This document shows, piece by piece, positions 9,577 through 20,286 of a stretch of 23,465 bases of DNA; the stretch's first letter is position 1, and every line of letters starts with the position of its first letter. The notes under the pieces were generated by a model, which made no database searches, was not told where the DNA came from, and saw only the letters and a list, made by a program, of their open reading frames with translations. The translations under genes and the position numbers were made by a program. Source of the stretch: Gnomoniopsis sp. IMI 355080 (taxonomy: Eukaryota; Ascomycota; Sordariomycetes; Diaporthales; Gnomoniaceae); NCBI GenBank assembly GCA_027946555.1, contig JAPEVC010000359.1:1-23465 (forward strand). Reading direction: 5' to 3'.

Positions 9577-11926
9577 TTAAGCTAGGAGGACCTTGATCTG
9601 TGTGGATATACTTGGCACACCAGCCGCATTGATAGCAAATAGCATCCAGTACCCCGGAAGTAAGACTCCCGGATCACTGGGCAGCTTGATAGTGTAGGTC
9701 AATCCACTTGCAGTCGCTGTCAACGGTACCCGTCTCTGGTCTGTGTTTACGGTATGGGTTGCTGAACCATAGCGGATCATTGAGAAATTCGCCGCAACGC
9801 TGGTTGTGACAGTAAGTGTAGCGCCAGGTTTCAGGGACAAGGGGCTGGCTGATGAGATTGTCGGCCTTGTAGCTGGCGTGCCGTCCGAATTGAAGAGATA
9901 CGGAGGACTATAAATCTGTCCGTCGTAGTGGTTCCAGCCTTGTCCCGCGATACTATGATGTTCACATCAGCGGGCGATTCTCTTAGCGTGGTAATCGGAA
10001 TCCATGTTGAAGGAAGCGCACAACGATTGGTTGGGTAGCAGGATTGCCACTGTGAGTTAATCTAGGATATTGACATACCAGTTGACAGAATTGAGCCCAC
10101 ATATACCTCCTCCTGCCGATAGCACTGTAGCGTCAGGGAGTAACAGCGCGACAGAGTGATAGTTTCGAGGGACGGCAATGGAGGCCATCGTGGACCATGT
10201 GTTGGTGACAGGGTCATACATCTCAGCCGGGAGAGACGGCGTACTATCCGAGAAAGGGAGAGCGTAGTATTGGCCTCCAACAACTAGGACCTGTCCAGAC
10301 GGAAGGACAACGCCGTTCGCAAACGCGCGTGGATACTTCATGCTAGGAAGCGTTGTTACAGTTGGGTTGACATTAACGGCACCCTATAAGAGCTCGGCTA
10401 TTAGTATTCAAATTTGCAATGCATGTGTCCAGGCCGATTCACTGACTAGTTTGATGAGATGCGCATTCGCAGTCGAGTACGAGTCCTGATAGCTGGGAGA
10501 CCCGCCAGCGGTAAGGATGAGGCCATTCACAGCGTCAAACATAACAGCGTTGCCGCACATTGAATCGGGATCCGATGCTCGCGTGCCCGCCGCTTTCCAG
10601 GAGCCAGAGCCGCTGACGTTGTACCAATTTATAGCAGTGCTAGGACCAGCTTGAAATACAGCGTTTCCGGTCCAAGAAAATAACCAGGCGTGGTTGTCAC
10701 TTCTGAAAGCCCCGCCTGCATCTTTCGTCAGCATCGGTGTGACAGATGCCCCAGAGATGTTTGTCCAAGTGTTGGCGGTGCCGTTGTAGATCTCGCCATT
10801 CTTTCCACCATAACCGCCACTCCAAGAGCCGCCAATGGTGAAAATGCGACCGTCTGAGAGTGTGGCAGAGCTTTGATACCCTTTTGCCCATCGAAATAAA
10901 TGTATGTTAGCCATATACCCGATTTTGTTGGCCTGTGGAGAAATTGTTACCTCTTCCAATGTTCACTAGGCAATATTAGCTCAGTCTAACTCATATATCA
11001 TGCTTAAAATCTAGGAAAATAGCAAGAATTGCCATTGACGCACTCTGTGGGCCAATGACCCAGCCAGCTGTAGCTGGGTTGAAAATGCTGGTCTTTTTGT
11101 TGTCATTACCCCCAGTCACCACGACTTCTCCATTAGCGTCAATGGATATTCCAGGGCAGAACATATCATGGGCTGTGTTGGAGACAGTGAGTTGGGAAAC
11201 GTTTTGTCCAGTAGGGTTCCAGATGGCTGTTTGTGTAAGGCCAGTTCCGCCTGAGTAAAGGTCAGGCCGGAACGCTGACCAGAACACTACGGTATTGTCT
11301 GACCGCAAAGCGACCGCACCTCCAACCACCGGTAGAACGATTGACGGACCCCATTTGCCTTGACTTGTTGGTGGCGCAACAAATGTCGAGGCGATTAGGT
11401 TGGGGTCGGGACTGTAGACATTGAACTCCGCCATGCTGGACCATTGGTTGCCGAGTCCTTGGGCTTCAGTCTGGGACGTGAGCCGGATGAATCTAGCTGT
11501 GGCGTTGGAGAAGAATATATCTTTAGTCTCAGCGTTATTTTGGAAAGTGCCGAAAGATACCGGGCTAGTCCAGCTCACACCATCATTGCTGAGGGTGATC
11601 GTGTGTTGCCCAATGTTGCCGTTGCTGTTGCCATCCTGACGGGGAACATAGGATATGCCATTGACAATATAGCTCTTCTGCATATCGAACTGAATGTAAT
11701 GAGGGAGAGCCGCAAGCGTAGGGGAATACTCAGTATGCCAAAAGGTACTGGTGTTGCCATCGACCACATTCTGAGGTTGATTGCCGGACTGGTAGCTATC
11801 AGCCGTGACATTCCAGCCTGTGCGAGGAATCGCGATGGCCCAAGGGAATGCGGCGAATACTGGGGCTGAGAATATCAGCCAGGCCACGAGGGCTGAGAGG
11901 TGTGAGAGAGGGAGAATCCCCAGCAT
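9577..11926 (-). CDS. Secreted galactose oxidase (CBM32 + AA5 copper radical oxidase)
   Basis: Five minus-strand exons: 11926-11044, 10965-10951, 10880-10447, 10383-10079 and 9952-9577; introns of 78, 70, 63 and 126 nt. The product is 670 residues, close to Fusarium galactose oxidase (about 680). Order: signal peptide (about 1-25), N-terminal F5/8-type carbohydrate-binding domain (about 30-175, with SYQSGNQPQNVVDGNTSTFW), seven-bladed Kelch propeller, and C-terminal DUF1929 domain. All active-site residues are present: Cys257 in HDMFCPG and Tyr301 in GRGYQSS (the thioether-linked pair, 44 residues apart as in the Fusarium enzyme), Trp319 in GGSWSGG, Tyr519-His520 in RNYHSVALLLPD, and His612 in ATHTVNTDQRR. 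It oxidises primary alcohols such as the C6 of galactose to aldehydes, making H2O2 outside the cell. Start 11926 gives the signal peptide; the frame runs 30 codons upstream without coding character. Substrate (galactose versus other alcohols of AA5_2) is not decided. Confidence 0.95.
10951..10965 (-). other. 15-nt microexon of the galactose oxidase
   Basis: TGAACATTGGAAGAG is flanked by an acceptor (CCTAG) and a donor (GTAACA). It restores the sequence GPQ-MNIGRG-YQSS, giving the exact family spacing between Cys257 and Tyr301. Reading through instead inserts residues absent from the family. Confidence 0.85.
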
Positions 11927-12032
11927 GTTGTATGAATAATGAGGAATAAAATGAACACGAAAAGACTGGCATGCAACAAGACCCTGACCAAGCAGGTCGT
12001 TTGCAAGATACATCAAACGGTCACATTGAAGA

Positions 12033-12041
12033 CTTTATATA
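12033..12041 (-). promoter_or_regulatory. TATA box of the galactose oxidase gene
   Basis: Reads TATATAAAG on the minus strand, 107-115 bases before the ATG at 11926. This is the usual distance for a fungal core promoter with a short leader. Confidence 0.5.
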
Positions 12042-12368
12042 GAAGTGACATGTTCATATTTCGCTCTTCTTCCTCCTGTGGCAATGCTCAAATTGTTAAC
12101 TTCATGATAGCCCAGATGAGGCAGGTGGCAGGAGATACACGAACGCACTAGACGTCGACCTGGGCCCCCTATTGCGGAACTAAGTCCACGAAATACTCTT
12201 AGCTGCAGTGTTCCTACTGAGAGGCAAGCCTACCGGAGATTTAAACACACAAAGCTATCTTGAAATTGGATTGCCCCGCAAAACATTGGGACTGGGGCGG
12301 CTCGTATTCGATGTTCATAAGACTCGTAGTGACTTGCCGCTTTATTTTGGGACTGGACGGGCCCGCTG

Positions 12369-12391
12369 GGTACTGTTTCCTAAACAGTACC
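12369..12391. repeat. Short inverted repeat
   Basis: Arms GGTACTGTTT and AAACAGTACC are perfectly complementary over 10 bp with a 3-base loop (CCT). It lies in intergenic DNA far from either gene end, and it has no T-tract or transposon context. Confidence 0.8.
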
Positions 12392-12812
12392 ACTTCTGGA
12401 CACAATGGATTGAAACTAATGTTGTGCAATGTTGACATATAACTTCGTGCCGGCCACTTTACGGAGGACCTCTGGCGCAAAATTCCACTCCTGTGCAGCT
12501 GCCTTATTAGCCTGTCAGCCTCTTGATTCACAACGAATCGGACACTAGGACATAGGCCTTGCTCAATGGTGTAATTCGCCACATGCATAGCAGAACGAGG
12601 GCGATGTAACATCATAGAAGGCCACTTTTCCATCTAGATGCATCTGCAAGGAAAGCAGACAGCCACAGTGGAAGTGTTTAATCTTATGAAAATAGTCTGC
12701 AAGAAAGAAGAAATATGAAGAACGGAGCCGCTATGGACATGCCTGTTTGGGCGGCGTTCCTCTTCTAGTAACGTGCTACTTGGGTAGGTCCCTACTTTGA
12801 GCACCATAGGAA

Positions 12813-12822
12813 TACCTAGGTA
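12813..12822. repeat. TACCTAGGTA palindrome, copy 1
   Basis: Perfect 10-bp palindrome in intergenic DNA; identical copies occur at 16420-16429 and 19719-19728. Confidence 0.7.
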
Positions 12823-13667
12823 CACATAGGGGAGATCTATCTGAACGCGATGGTTCATGGTTTGAACGAAGATGGTCAAGACTTCTGGTAAGTACCTACG
12901 TAACTTTGTATGACCCCAAGCCCAAGCCTGCAGTGGTATTTGAACTCAGATGGAGGTGAGTAGTAAGTTGTCACACTCTCGATTGCTGGGTCTCAATTCG
13001 ACCTCGATTCCAGACAACACGCGAGTCTTGCTAATACAGCGCAAGTGTAGCTCGTTCTTGCAGGACTTAGCGTATAATTGGGGTTCGACACCAAGTCATC
13101 TTCGGCTTACGGGCCGCTAGAGACCTTCTGTAATAGGAATAGAGCTGCTTACATGCAATCGTTGTGGGGGTCTAGGAGCATGAGATTAAGCGGAACCACG
13201 AACTGCATTGGCTCGTGTGTGATAGATACAAGCCACGATGCCCAGCATGTAAGCTGTGTAGGGACATCTCACTGATGCCAAGTTCAAGGTTCCTGCAGGA
13301 ACCTGGGTGTCGAGCAAGCATCGCATGCATGCGGTGAGCAATAAGTGTATCTAAGATGAATTCCATGATGTCAATCAGTGGCTGGCGAGAGGAGAAAATA
13401 CAGATGGTCTGTTCTGGAAGCATTGCCAGACACCGAGGGGGTGTAAATTGGGCCTCTGCTGAAGTGTCGAGGCTCTTCATCAAGACGTCTTCTTACTATG
13501 AGTTTTCCACTCTCTACTGAGTCATTCCCTCATGACAGTCACTAGATCATCATTATTGTACTGGGGTTTGCGAGACACCTGATTATTGAAGTCCGTTTGC
13601 GGCGCGGAGCCTACGAAATACTCGAAACTCGGTGCCCGTACCCACAACGAAAAAGAACATAAGCAGC

Positions 13668-15492
13668 TTAGAGGGAGTCAATACGTCCAAGAACCCATTG
13701 AATGTGCCTCAAAGCAACGCGAGGCTGAAATTCGGGCTGCATATGACCAGTTTGGAACGACTCTGCCCACATGAGTCCTCTCTCGTAATGTTGTATTCCC
13801 CTATTGTTTTGCCCCAACATATTAGCATTTTCTGTTTATGTCTTTGATTGTTGTTGAAAAAAAGTCAACGACTTACATAGTCCCCTGCGGCCCATCGACA
13901 CCGACGATTTGATTCTCGGCGAAGACGTCGGTCCAGACAAGGTCCGGCATGGTGATGTTGATGGGCTCACTCGGCTGCGTCTGAAAGCCCAACTGGCCGT
14001 TCCAGGTCATGTTCTGGATCGCAAGCAGGGTTCCGTCCGTGATGATGATCATGTCGTAGTCACCATTGCTAATCAGAACGCGGTTCGTCGCCTCGATGAC
14101 CTGCGGCAGGACATGCTGGATTGGATCGGCCGAGGTGTCCCCTTCTGATTCTGGGCCATAGTTGCCGCCCGTATCGATGAACGGCGCGCCGACGCACAAT
14201 CCCCAGGTGACGTTGAGAGGGGCATGGATGGCCTGCTTCACATCGGTGCGATCAAAATACGTGTCAGCCCCGTCTGGCGTGTAGACAAGCTGCGTGGGGA
14301 AGCTGAGGACGTCCCAGAGAAGAGGACACTGCGAGTTGATATCATAGACATCTGCGGTTTCCTAATCAGCGGTTCGTTCAAAAGGGCGAAGCTGCCAACT
14401 CTTTCCACCCTCAGCGGGGGTTTCTTACCGAAGCAATTGTTGACTGTTAGCGCAGCAGTGTCAATCATGTCGAAAACATCACAAGCTATATCGGCCGGGT
14501 CGGAGTAGTTGAAGAATTTGGGTGGCTGCTGTCCAGCTGGTGGATAAGTCAAGTAGGTGTCGACAAACTCCTTGTATCCGCAGCTCTCGTGGAGACTTTC
14601 GATCTCCTGCACAAAAGACTGGTTCAAATTGAGTAGATTGTTGTTCGAAACGGCATAAGGCACGGCGACGGCTTGTTGCTGGACATAGTTGAAGGAGCCG
14701 ATGCAAGGATCGTAAGCCAGCGCACCAGAGAGGTCATAATAGGTCGTATCGTTCTGGTCAAGCATAGCTGCGGAGATGTACGGGACATATCGGCCAGCAT
14801 AAGATTCGCCAGTGACGTAGATCTTGTAGTTTTGAATGCCGAAAATGTCTTGCCAGTTCTTGAACCAGGACACAAAATCTGCAGCGATGTCCTCTTCGCT
14901 TGTAGCATTCGCCGTGCCAATGGAAAAGCCTGTAGTGACTGGTTGCTCTACCCAGAGCATGTTGGTCAGATTTGTCCATGAATACGGATTTTGTACAGGT
15001 TGGTAGGTTCCTGCCTGCCAAAGGAATGGCCCCTGTTATAGACAACATATCAGCTCTGCCGCGTGAAACTCAGTGTGTGTTGTCTTTTCTCACATTCTCC
15101 TGGAAGAACCCTTCAAGAGAACTACAACCAGGGCCTCCATTCAACCAGATAGTCACCTCATCCACCGGATCGCCCGTGGTAGGGCCGAACATGAAGAAGA
15201 GCGCCCTGGAAGGATCATCATAGACAGGGACGAGGCCAGAGTAAAGCTCGCCAACGTCAAAAGGCACAGAGGGCAGGGAGGTGACTCGGTACGGCTCGGT
15301 CTTGTCATTGAGGTACCGAAAACTTGACGTCGAATTGGTTGTACTGCTGTCGCGGACCTCCTGTTTCCTCATTGCATCTTCCGCACGCTTTTCCTTGCGG
15401 TGAGAAAACTCCGAGAATTTACTGCCGTAGACATGGCCTGTCAAGAAGATTGCTGAGGCGAGCGCCGCAACGCTGGTATACCGGACCTTCAT
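13668..15492 (-). CDS. Secreted serine carboxypeptidase, S10 family (carboxypeptidase F-like)
   Basis: Four exons: 15492-15094, 15032-14429, 14351-13877 and 13800-13668; introns of 61, 77 and 76 nt with branch sites CTGAT and CTAAT in the latter two. The product is 536 residues with a signal peptide (about 1-23, MKVRYTSVAALASAIF). Catalytic triad: Ser210 in VTGESYAGRY, Asp434 in NGDYDMIIITDG, His512 in QTGHMQPEF. The substrate-binding NGGPGCSSLEG is at the end of exon 1. It removes C-terminal amino acids from peptides at acidic pH, secreted or vacuolar. The C-terminal GIQHYERGLMW and GHMQPEFQPR (rather than the commoner GHMVPQYQP) resemble Aspergillus carboxypeptidase F (pepF/cpdS), from memory of the family. 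Several N-glycosylation sequons (such as NMT, NDT, NYS) suit secretion. The last exon is needed: without it the catalytic His is lost, and GTAAGT marks the donor directly after the third exon. Confidence 0.95.
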
Positions 15493-15620
15493 CTTGCAGG
15501 TTCCAAAGGTGAGTTAGCCTCTGAAGGTAACCAGATGAGTAGCGAGAATGATTGAGCGTTAAGAGTAAAGATCGTGCCAAACAAGACTCGCAGCGCATCA
15601 TGGAAGAGGGGCACTATTGC

Positions 15621-15628
15621 CTTTTATA
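15621..15628 (-). promoter_or_regulatory. TATA box of the carboxypeptidase gene
   Basis: TATAAAAG on the minus strand, about 130 bases upstream of the ATG at 15492. Composition and distance suit a core promoter. Confidence 0.5.
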
Positions 15629-16387
15629 AGGTATGCCTTTTTGTGTAGTGATTACCCGAGGTGCTGCCTATCTGACGATGCTGACTGCAGGCGGAGAATT
15701 AGCTTAGACTTTTTCCATTTTTTCTATGTTAGAAATTTGATGTTGTATTTGTCCGTGAATCCGGTGCGGGGTGCATAAGAAAGATTATTAGCATCAGTAG
15801 TGCTGATGAGATCTTCACCCATCTCTCAAAGACAGTGATATCTTACTCATGTGTCTGATTCGGGTTAAGGTAATTTGCCTGGCGGGAAAGATAAAGTTAT
15901 AACCCCAGTCCCGGTGGCTCCGACGGTGAATCATGGCTATTCTTCTCAAAGTCTGCATATATAATAGCTTGGAGTCAAAGGAAATTAAAGGGAGTCAGTT
16001 CCTTCCTCTAAACAAAATCACGATGTGTTGTAGCTGCCAATTTTTCCATTTCATACAAGCTTTCTTATATTGAATATGAACGACGTCCGGATATGCATAG
16101 GTAAGCCCAGTAATACAGTCTCTAGGTATAGTTTGCAAAGTCAGAAGTCAATTGGAAGGATACGTATATTACCTCTATTGTCGAATAAGGGCTGGCATGG
16201 GACTCAAGATGGTGGTGTTAGTTGACGAGCTTTCTAACGTGAAGATTCTGGGTCCAAGGGTTCTGAGCACTTTGGACGACGCTACGCCTTTTTCCCCTTC
16301 CCATCCATCATAAAAGCCTGTACTGCTGAAGCCTGTGCCGGGTTATAGACAACCGACCGGGTATATGATGCTTTTGCCAAGGCCTTT
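15629..16387. other. Intergenic region upstream of the carboxypeptidase
   Basis: AT-rich, without a usable frame. Probably contains the upstream regulatory region of the carboxypeptidase; no specific factor site is claimed. Confidence 0.5.
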
Positions 16388-17401
16388 TTATTTGCGCAGC
16401 CCGGAGATACTCCTTTGATTACCTAGGTAGGATTTCAGAACCTCGTCCTGCGCCATCGTCATGTCTTCATTCCGATCTGCTTCATTTCTGTCTTTACGGA
16501 GATGGGCAGCTGGCTCGTAGGCGAATACGGGGGCGGGGAGGGGGGAGGGGGGACGGTCTAGCGCTTGGACATTCAGAGTACCAACAAGCCCCAGAATGTC
16601 ATCCCACAGTTTAGGCATCAATCAAGACTGAGGAATATGCTCTGACTTAGGTAAACCCCGGAACCAGCGCGGCAGAATGCGTATTTTGATACATAGGATA
16701 CGAGTTCACAGCAAACAACTAGTCCTGTTTTAAATGCCGGCTTCATCCATCCCATTGAACGCAGAACATATTCACGGTAATTCACCTGCATCAAGGACAT
16801 TCAAGTTCGGGCATCTCATGTTGACAAACTCGGGTCTATACTGTAATCCAGTCACACCAACCCACAAGTAGGATCAACATGCGCGAGCTGTGATCATGCA
16901 GCCATCAAATTCGAGGTCCTTACCATGCCAGCCCAGAAGCACCCGGTCCCACCCTTTACATACAGAAAGTCCTTTTTTTAAGATGGAGTGAGGATCACTT
17001 CTTCGCCTCCAAATGACCATAAACACAATGTATGTCAACCCCAACTTTCATGATCATAACCATGGCCTTCGAATCCTTCCGCTTTAGCCAATATAGAATG
17101 ACCGGTAAGCCCTTTGAAATTGCAATCTTAGACCAGTTGTCTACTTTGACCTTCGTCCTTAAGTCCCCCTTGTCCCTTCAATTGCATGCGAACTCTGCTA
17201 GCCGTCCTGAGTTCTCCATTCCAGCCAAGTGTCCTCGCAACAATTTGATAACGTCCTTTCCAGTTTTAGTCTTTTGTCTTCCAGTGGCCACTTTTGAAAC
17301 GCATCGGAATTCCGCCATGCAAGCACAGCAAGCCGATCTTCAATAAATGATCGTATAATACTCAGGTCATTGTCCTTGTTCATGCCGGAGACTGCATCCA
17401 C
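16388..17401 (-). pseudogene. Coding-like fragments, probable relic gene
   Basis: Several minus-strand stretches read like protein but lie in different frames: 17401-17198 (NKDNDLSIIRSFIEDRLAVL ... LERTLSNCCEDTWLEW); part of about 17280-17014 in another frame (with one TAA); 17038-16877 (KKGLSVCKGWDRVLLGWHGK); a stretch just above 16786 (YRPEFVNMRCPNLNVLDA); and 16621-16388 (ELDLxxL-like start, then RKDRNEADRNEDMTMAQDEV, ending at TAA 16388). The 17401-17198 piece faintly recalls the helical region after the NACHT domain in fungal NLR proteins (DND..I..FIE..L); that is a weak impression. No intron model joins all pieces. It may be a decayed gene, two small genes, or chance. Confidence 0.3.
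16420..16429. repeat. TACCTAGGTA palindrome, copy 2
   Basis: Identical to the copies at 12813-12822 and 19719-19728. It falls inside the doubtful relic's last fragment. Confidence 0.7.
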
Positions 17402-17705
17402 TTGAGGCCAAAGTGACCTTCAGTGCCAATAACCTTTTAGATCCGCCATAAGAACCAAGCAAATATTAAGATAAATCTCCAGGTTTCAGAATCCATCGAG
17501 TTGCAGAATAGAGTAAAGGTTCCTAAACAGATCCACAACGGATGATTCCATAGGAGTTTGTCGCTCATGAGGTACTCCCGCAGAGCTGTATCGCATGGAA
17601 GGCAGCCATGTTAGCATTACTGCGGGGACGTACACCATGATGGAAATTGCCACAGGTGGTTGTCCCATAGGGTGGACCCATGTCATATAATCCGATAGGA
17701 TTATC
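17402..17705. other. 3' flank of the CCCH gene
   Basis: About 300 bases after the stop at 17706, probably 3' untranslated region and spacer. A minus frame overlapping the CCCH coding end continues here to 17486, but its upstream part is only a shadow of the gene. Confidence 0.4.
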
Positions 17706-19400
17706 TTATGGGGTGAGGGCTGCCAGCTGCCGAAGGGTAGGGGAAGGCATGTCAGGGTCCCACAGGCTCTCGTAGACCATAGCAGCACCTTGACCCTCGT
17801 CATCCTCAAAATCATCGTCTTCCTCCTCATGCTGGCTGATAGAAGTGCCCTGGTTGGGGGAATACTGCTCGTTGCCAAGCTCGCCGATGCCATTACTTGG
17901 CTGTCTACTGACAGCAGCAGGCACGTACTGAGCGGCAGTCATATCGTCAATATGTAGCGTGAAGCCTAACTTGCAGTACGTCTTGCCACCACGGTACTTG
18001 CAGTCAACTTTTTGACAGACATGGCCGCTCGTGCAGCGAGCGTTGCGGCAAGAGCCGCGTTTGGGGCAGGGCACCGAGCGGGCAAGCCACTCGAGAGCGG
18101 GTTTGAGATCCTCCTCAAGAGGGCTGTGATCATATTCGCACTTTGGGTTGGTGCACGAGCCGAACAAGTTCATGGAATTGCACAGACGTTGGCCAGCGGA
18201 GCGGTTTTTGAGACGAATCTCGGCTTCGAAGGATACTGGTGTGATGTAGGTATCTAAGCGATGACCACTTTTGTTGATAGGTATGTGACCATCTGGGACG
18301 TCTTCTTTCTTGGGGAGCTGCTTGGGGTCTATAGATCCCACGACAGAGCTCTCGCGTTGTTTATTAGAGTTGGGAGATCCGAAGCCGCTGTGCTCGGAAA
18401 CTCCTGTGTCAAACCGCCAGTCTCGAGAAAGTCTACCCGAATTGGTAGCGGGCGTTGCTGTGGAGTCGGGATGGATGTTTTTACAATAGGCGCCGTATCG
18501 GCACTTGCCAGACTTGTAGAAGGGGCACACTGTACCAGGAGACTCTGCCTTTCCTGATTGTTGGCTCCTGGCAGCAGGTGTGGATGCCGTCATTGGTGGC
18601 GTGGCTTTACTACTACCGTTTTGTGACGGTTGGAAAGGCTTGGGATAGATGGTGTCCATAGCTGATCCCGAGGGACGGAAGACACCTGATAGCTCTTCGA
18701 TACCGAGACCTAGCTTCCTAAATTCTTCGTGGAAGTAGAGGCCCGGGGTCTGTATGAGGGTGAAGCGATCACTCTGGCTACGGTACTGAGTCAGCTCTGA
18801 GACATAGCCGGCGTCATGGCAAGCGGCAAAGTAGAGGTGCTTGCACTGAGCATTCTCGGCGTAAAGCTTCAGCAGCCCACGAAGTTTGAAATCGGCATTC
18901 TCCTTGTATTCGCCAGCGTCAACGAAGTCCGTGAGAGGAAAGGACCTGTTGAAGTTGGCAATAAACGGGGCGAGGGAGCGTTTCTCGGGGCCAGCCAAGC
19001 CAGCCTTGCTCAGAGCCTTAGACAAGCCGACGACATTCGCGTAGACACGAACCATGATTTCACAGTGTTCCAAGCTTTTCTCGGCCAGGCTGGACCTGAC
19101 GCGACTGTTTAGCAAGGCGGCGGCTGCGGAACCACCGTCGGCACCTTGGGAAACAAAATGGTCGTGAAGAACATAGCCGTCGCCGTCGACAAGAACAAGA
19201 ACGAAGGGATTACGCTCCTGACCCTTAGCCTGTTTCTTGTAGCGCTCCCGGGCCTCACGCTCCTCCTCATAGTCGCTCTTAAGGCGGCGATAGTTCTCGA
19301 TTAGAGCCTCATAATTGTTGAGAATGTTGGGAAGAGTATCTTTCTGGCGGTATTCAGTCAGCTGTAATGATGCTTCGTCGATTTCCTTGTCGGTCAGCAT
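17706..19400 (-). CDS. CCCH zinc-finger protein with N-terminal NYN/PIN-like domain
   Basis: Uninterrupted 564-residue frame, ATG 19400 with A at -3. Residues 35-62 are a charged coiled coil (YEEEREARERYKKQAKG). Residues 65-235 are an alpha/beta domain starting NPFVLVLVDGDGYVLHDHF, followed by helices, DAGEYKENADFKLRGLL (about 161-177) and LYFAACHDAGYV (189-200). Asp72, Asp74, Asp170 and Asp196 could form the acidic centre of a NYN/PIN nuclease fold; I infer this from pattern only. Residues 250-290 are a Ser/Pro linker. Three CCCH-type fingers follow: C-x7-C-x5-C-x3-H (292-310), C-x8-C-x4-C-x3-H (407-425) and C-x5-C-x4-C-x3-H (445-460), then further Cys at 462-476. The tail is acidic (HEEEDDDFEDDE). 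The family is widespread in filamentous ascomycetes and presumed to bind RNA; its function is not established to my knowledge. Confidence 0.92.
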   Translation of the reverse strand: MLTDKEIDEASLQLTEYRQKDTLPNILNNYEALIENYRRLKSDYEEEREARERYKKQAKGQERNPFVLVLVDGDGYVLHDHFVSQGADGGSAAAALLNSRVRSSLAEKSLEHCEIMVRVYANVVGLSKALSKAGLAGPEKRSLAPFIANFNRSFPLTDFVDAGEYKENADFKLRGLLKLYAENAQCKHLYFAACHDAGYVSELTQYRSQSDRFTLIQTPGLYFHEEFRKLGLGIEELSGVFRPSGSAMDTIYPKPFQPSQNGSSKATPPMTASTPAARSQQSGKAESPGTVCPFYKSGKCRYGAYCKNIHPDSTATPATNSGRLSRDWRFDTGVSEHSGFGSPNSNKQRESSVVGSIDPKQLPKKEDVPDGHIPINKSGHRLDTYITPVSFEAEIRLKNRSAGQRLCNSMNLFGSCTNPKCEYDHSPLEEDLKPALEWLARSVPCPKRGSCRNARCTSGHVCQKVDCKYRGGKTYCKLGFTLHIDDMTAAQYVPAAVSRQPSNGIGELGNEQYSPNQGTSISQHEEEDDDFEDDEGQGAAMVYESLWDPDMPSPTLRQLAALTP

Positions 19401-19718
19401 CTTGATTCAGGCCGAGTCTGAAGAAAGAGAGTGAAGTGGACCTGAAAGATGTCAGTTTTTGGCTCTCGTCAGATAGCATGCTTTGGTATTTCTCAGATGG
19501 GTCCCATGGTGTGCGGTCAAGCTGGGGAAAGGCAAACTGCAGCAGATCATCCCGTGGGCGTATCAATGAGGAATTGATCACAGCTGGCGCAATTGGTCTC
19601 CCATGGGACGTTATCTCACCGCAATCCTGATACAGCACGTGATTGATGGCGGGATCCAAATGGAAGTTGTCGCTGAGAATGACAGATGGAAGTGACCGAA
19701 GACAGGAACAGATCTGCG

Positions 19719-19728
19719 TACCTAGGTA
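19719..19728. repeat. TACCTAGGTA palindrome, copy 3
   Basis: Third identical 10-bp palindrome, about 320 bases upstream of the CCCH start. Confidence 0.7.
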
Positions 19729-20286
19729 TGAGGCAGATGTATTGATGAGTCTGTAAGCTCGGATGAAGTTTGATCAGGTCCAAGGCGGGTGTATGAGGGC
19801 GTGATCAAGCTCGCGACGTCCGGTGGAAGCTGTCAGAAATACGACAGGACCAGGGGCCTTTCAAGCCTTTTTGCATGTGCATGTAGGTGATGCTTGTGTG
19901 CGCTGTCGCTTTCAAGGCCCCTGGGAGAATAGTGGATGACAGGAGCAGGATGGAGTGTGGTTGTTATGAATGAGATTGGAAAGAAAGACTGCGTGGAGAT
20001 GTAGGTTGAGATGGAGATGGGAGATGCTGCAGATGGCGGGGCAGAGCTGCAGTGGTGCGACGTGTTGCTCTTGCCAATGCAATCAATTTGCCTGCCAAAC
20101 AACCTTCACAAGTCACACAGCGACTCAACTGCTTCTATTCTGGGTCAATTTCACCTCCTGAACAAGCAGAGGACACTACAACAACGACAGCAAGAAGCAA
20201 ACAAATGCATGACTTGTTGAACAAATGTGCTCAACTAGGTATTGCATCACTATTACTTTTCAGTGGATTTCTGTTAGCACCTGCAC

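Larger units (their letters stand above)
11927..13667. other. Long intergenic region with no supported gene
   Basis: It holds the galactose oxidase promoter at its left end and the 3' flank of the carboxypeptidase at its right end. Minus frames at 12633-12241 (130 codons) and 13483-13172 (103 codons) lack splice logic, domains and start context, so they are not called. A perfect-arm hairpin sits at 12369-12391 and a TACCTAGGTA palindrome at 12813-12822. Confidence 0.5.

Noticed and set aside
10408..10959. Reading straight through the second galactose oxidase intron (MANIHLFRW before AKGYQSS)
   Set aside because: It inserts residues absent from the family. The microexon model gives the exact Cys-Tyr spacing and uses better splice sites.
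12241..12633. 130-codon minus frame
   Set aside because: No domain, no start context, no splice partners; such a length can occur by chance in 23 kb.
13030..13100. GGGGTTCGACACC, like a tRNA T-loop/B box
   Set aside because: The T-stem does not pair, and no acceptor stem or A box fits around it.
13172..13483. 103-codon minus frame
   Set aside because: No recognisable domain or conserved-looking pattern and no gene context.
17486..17893. 135-codon minus frame overlapping the CCCH gene end
   Set aside because: Its first half is the CCCH coding sequence in another frame; the rest is 3' flank.
19833..20102. 89-codon minus frame with Ser/Thr/Ile-rich text
   Set aside because: Low-complexity composition typical of a leader or promoter; nothing supports translation.
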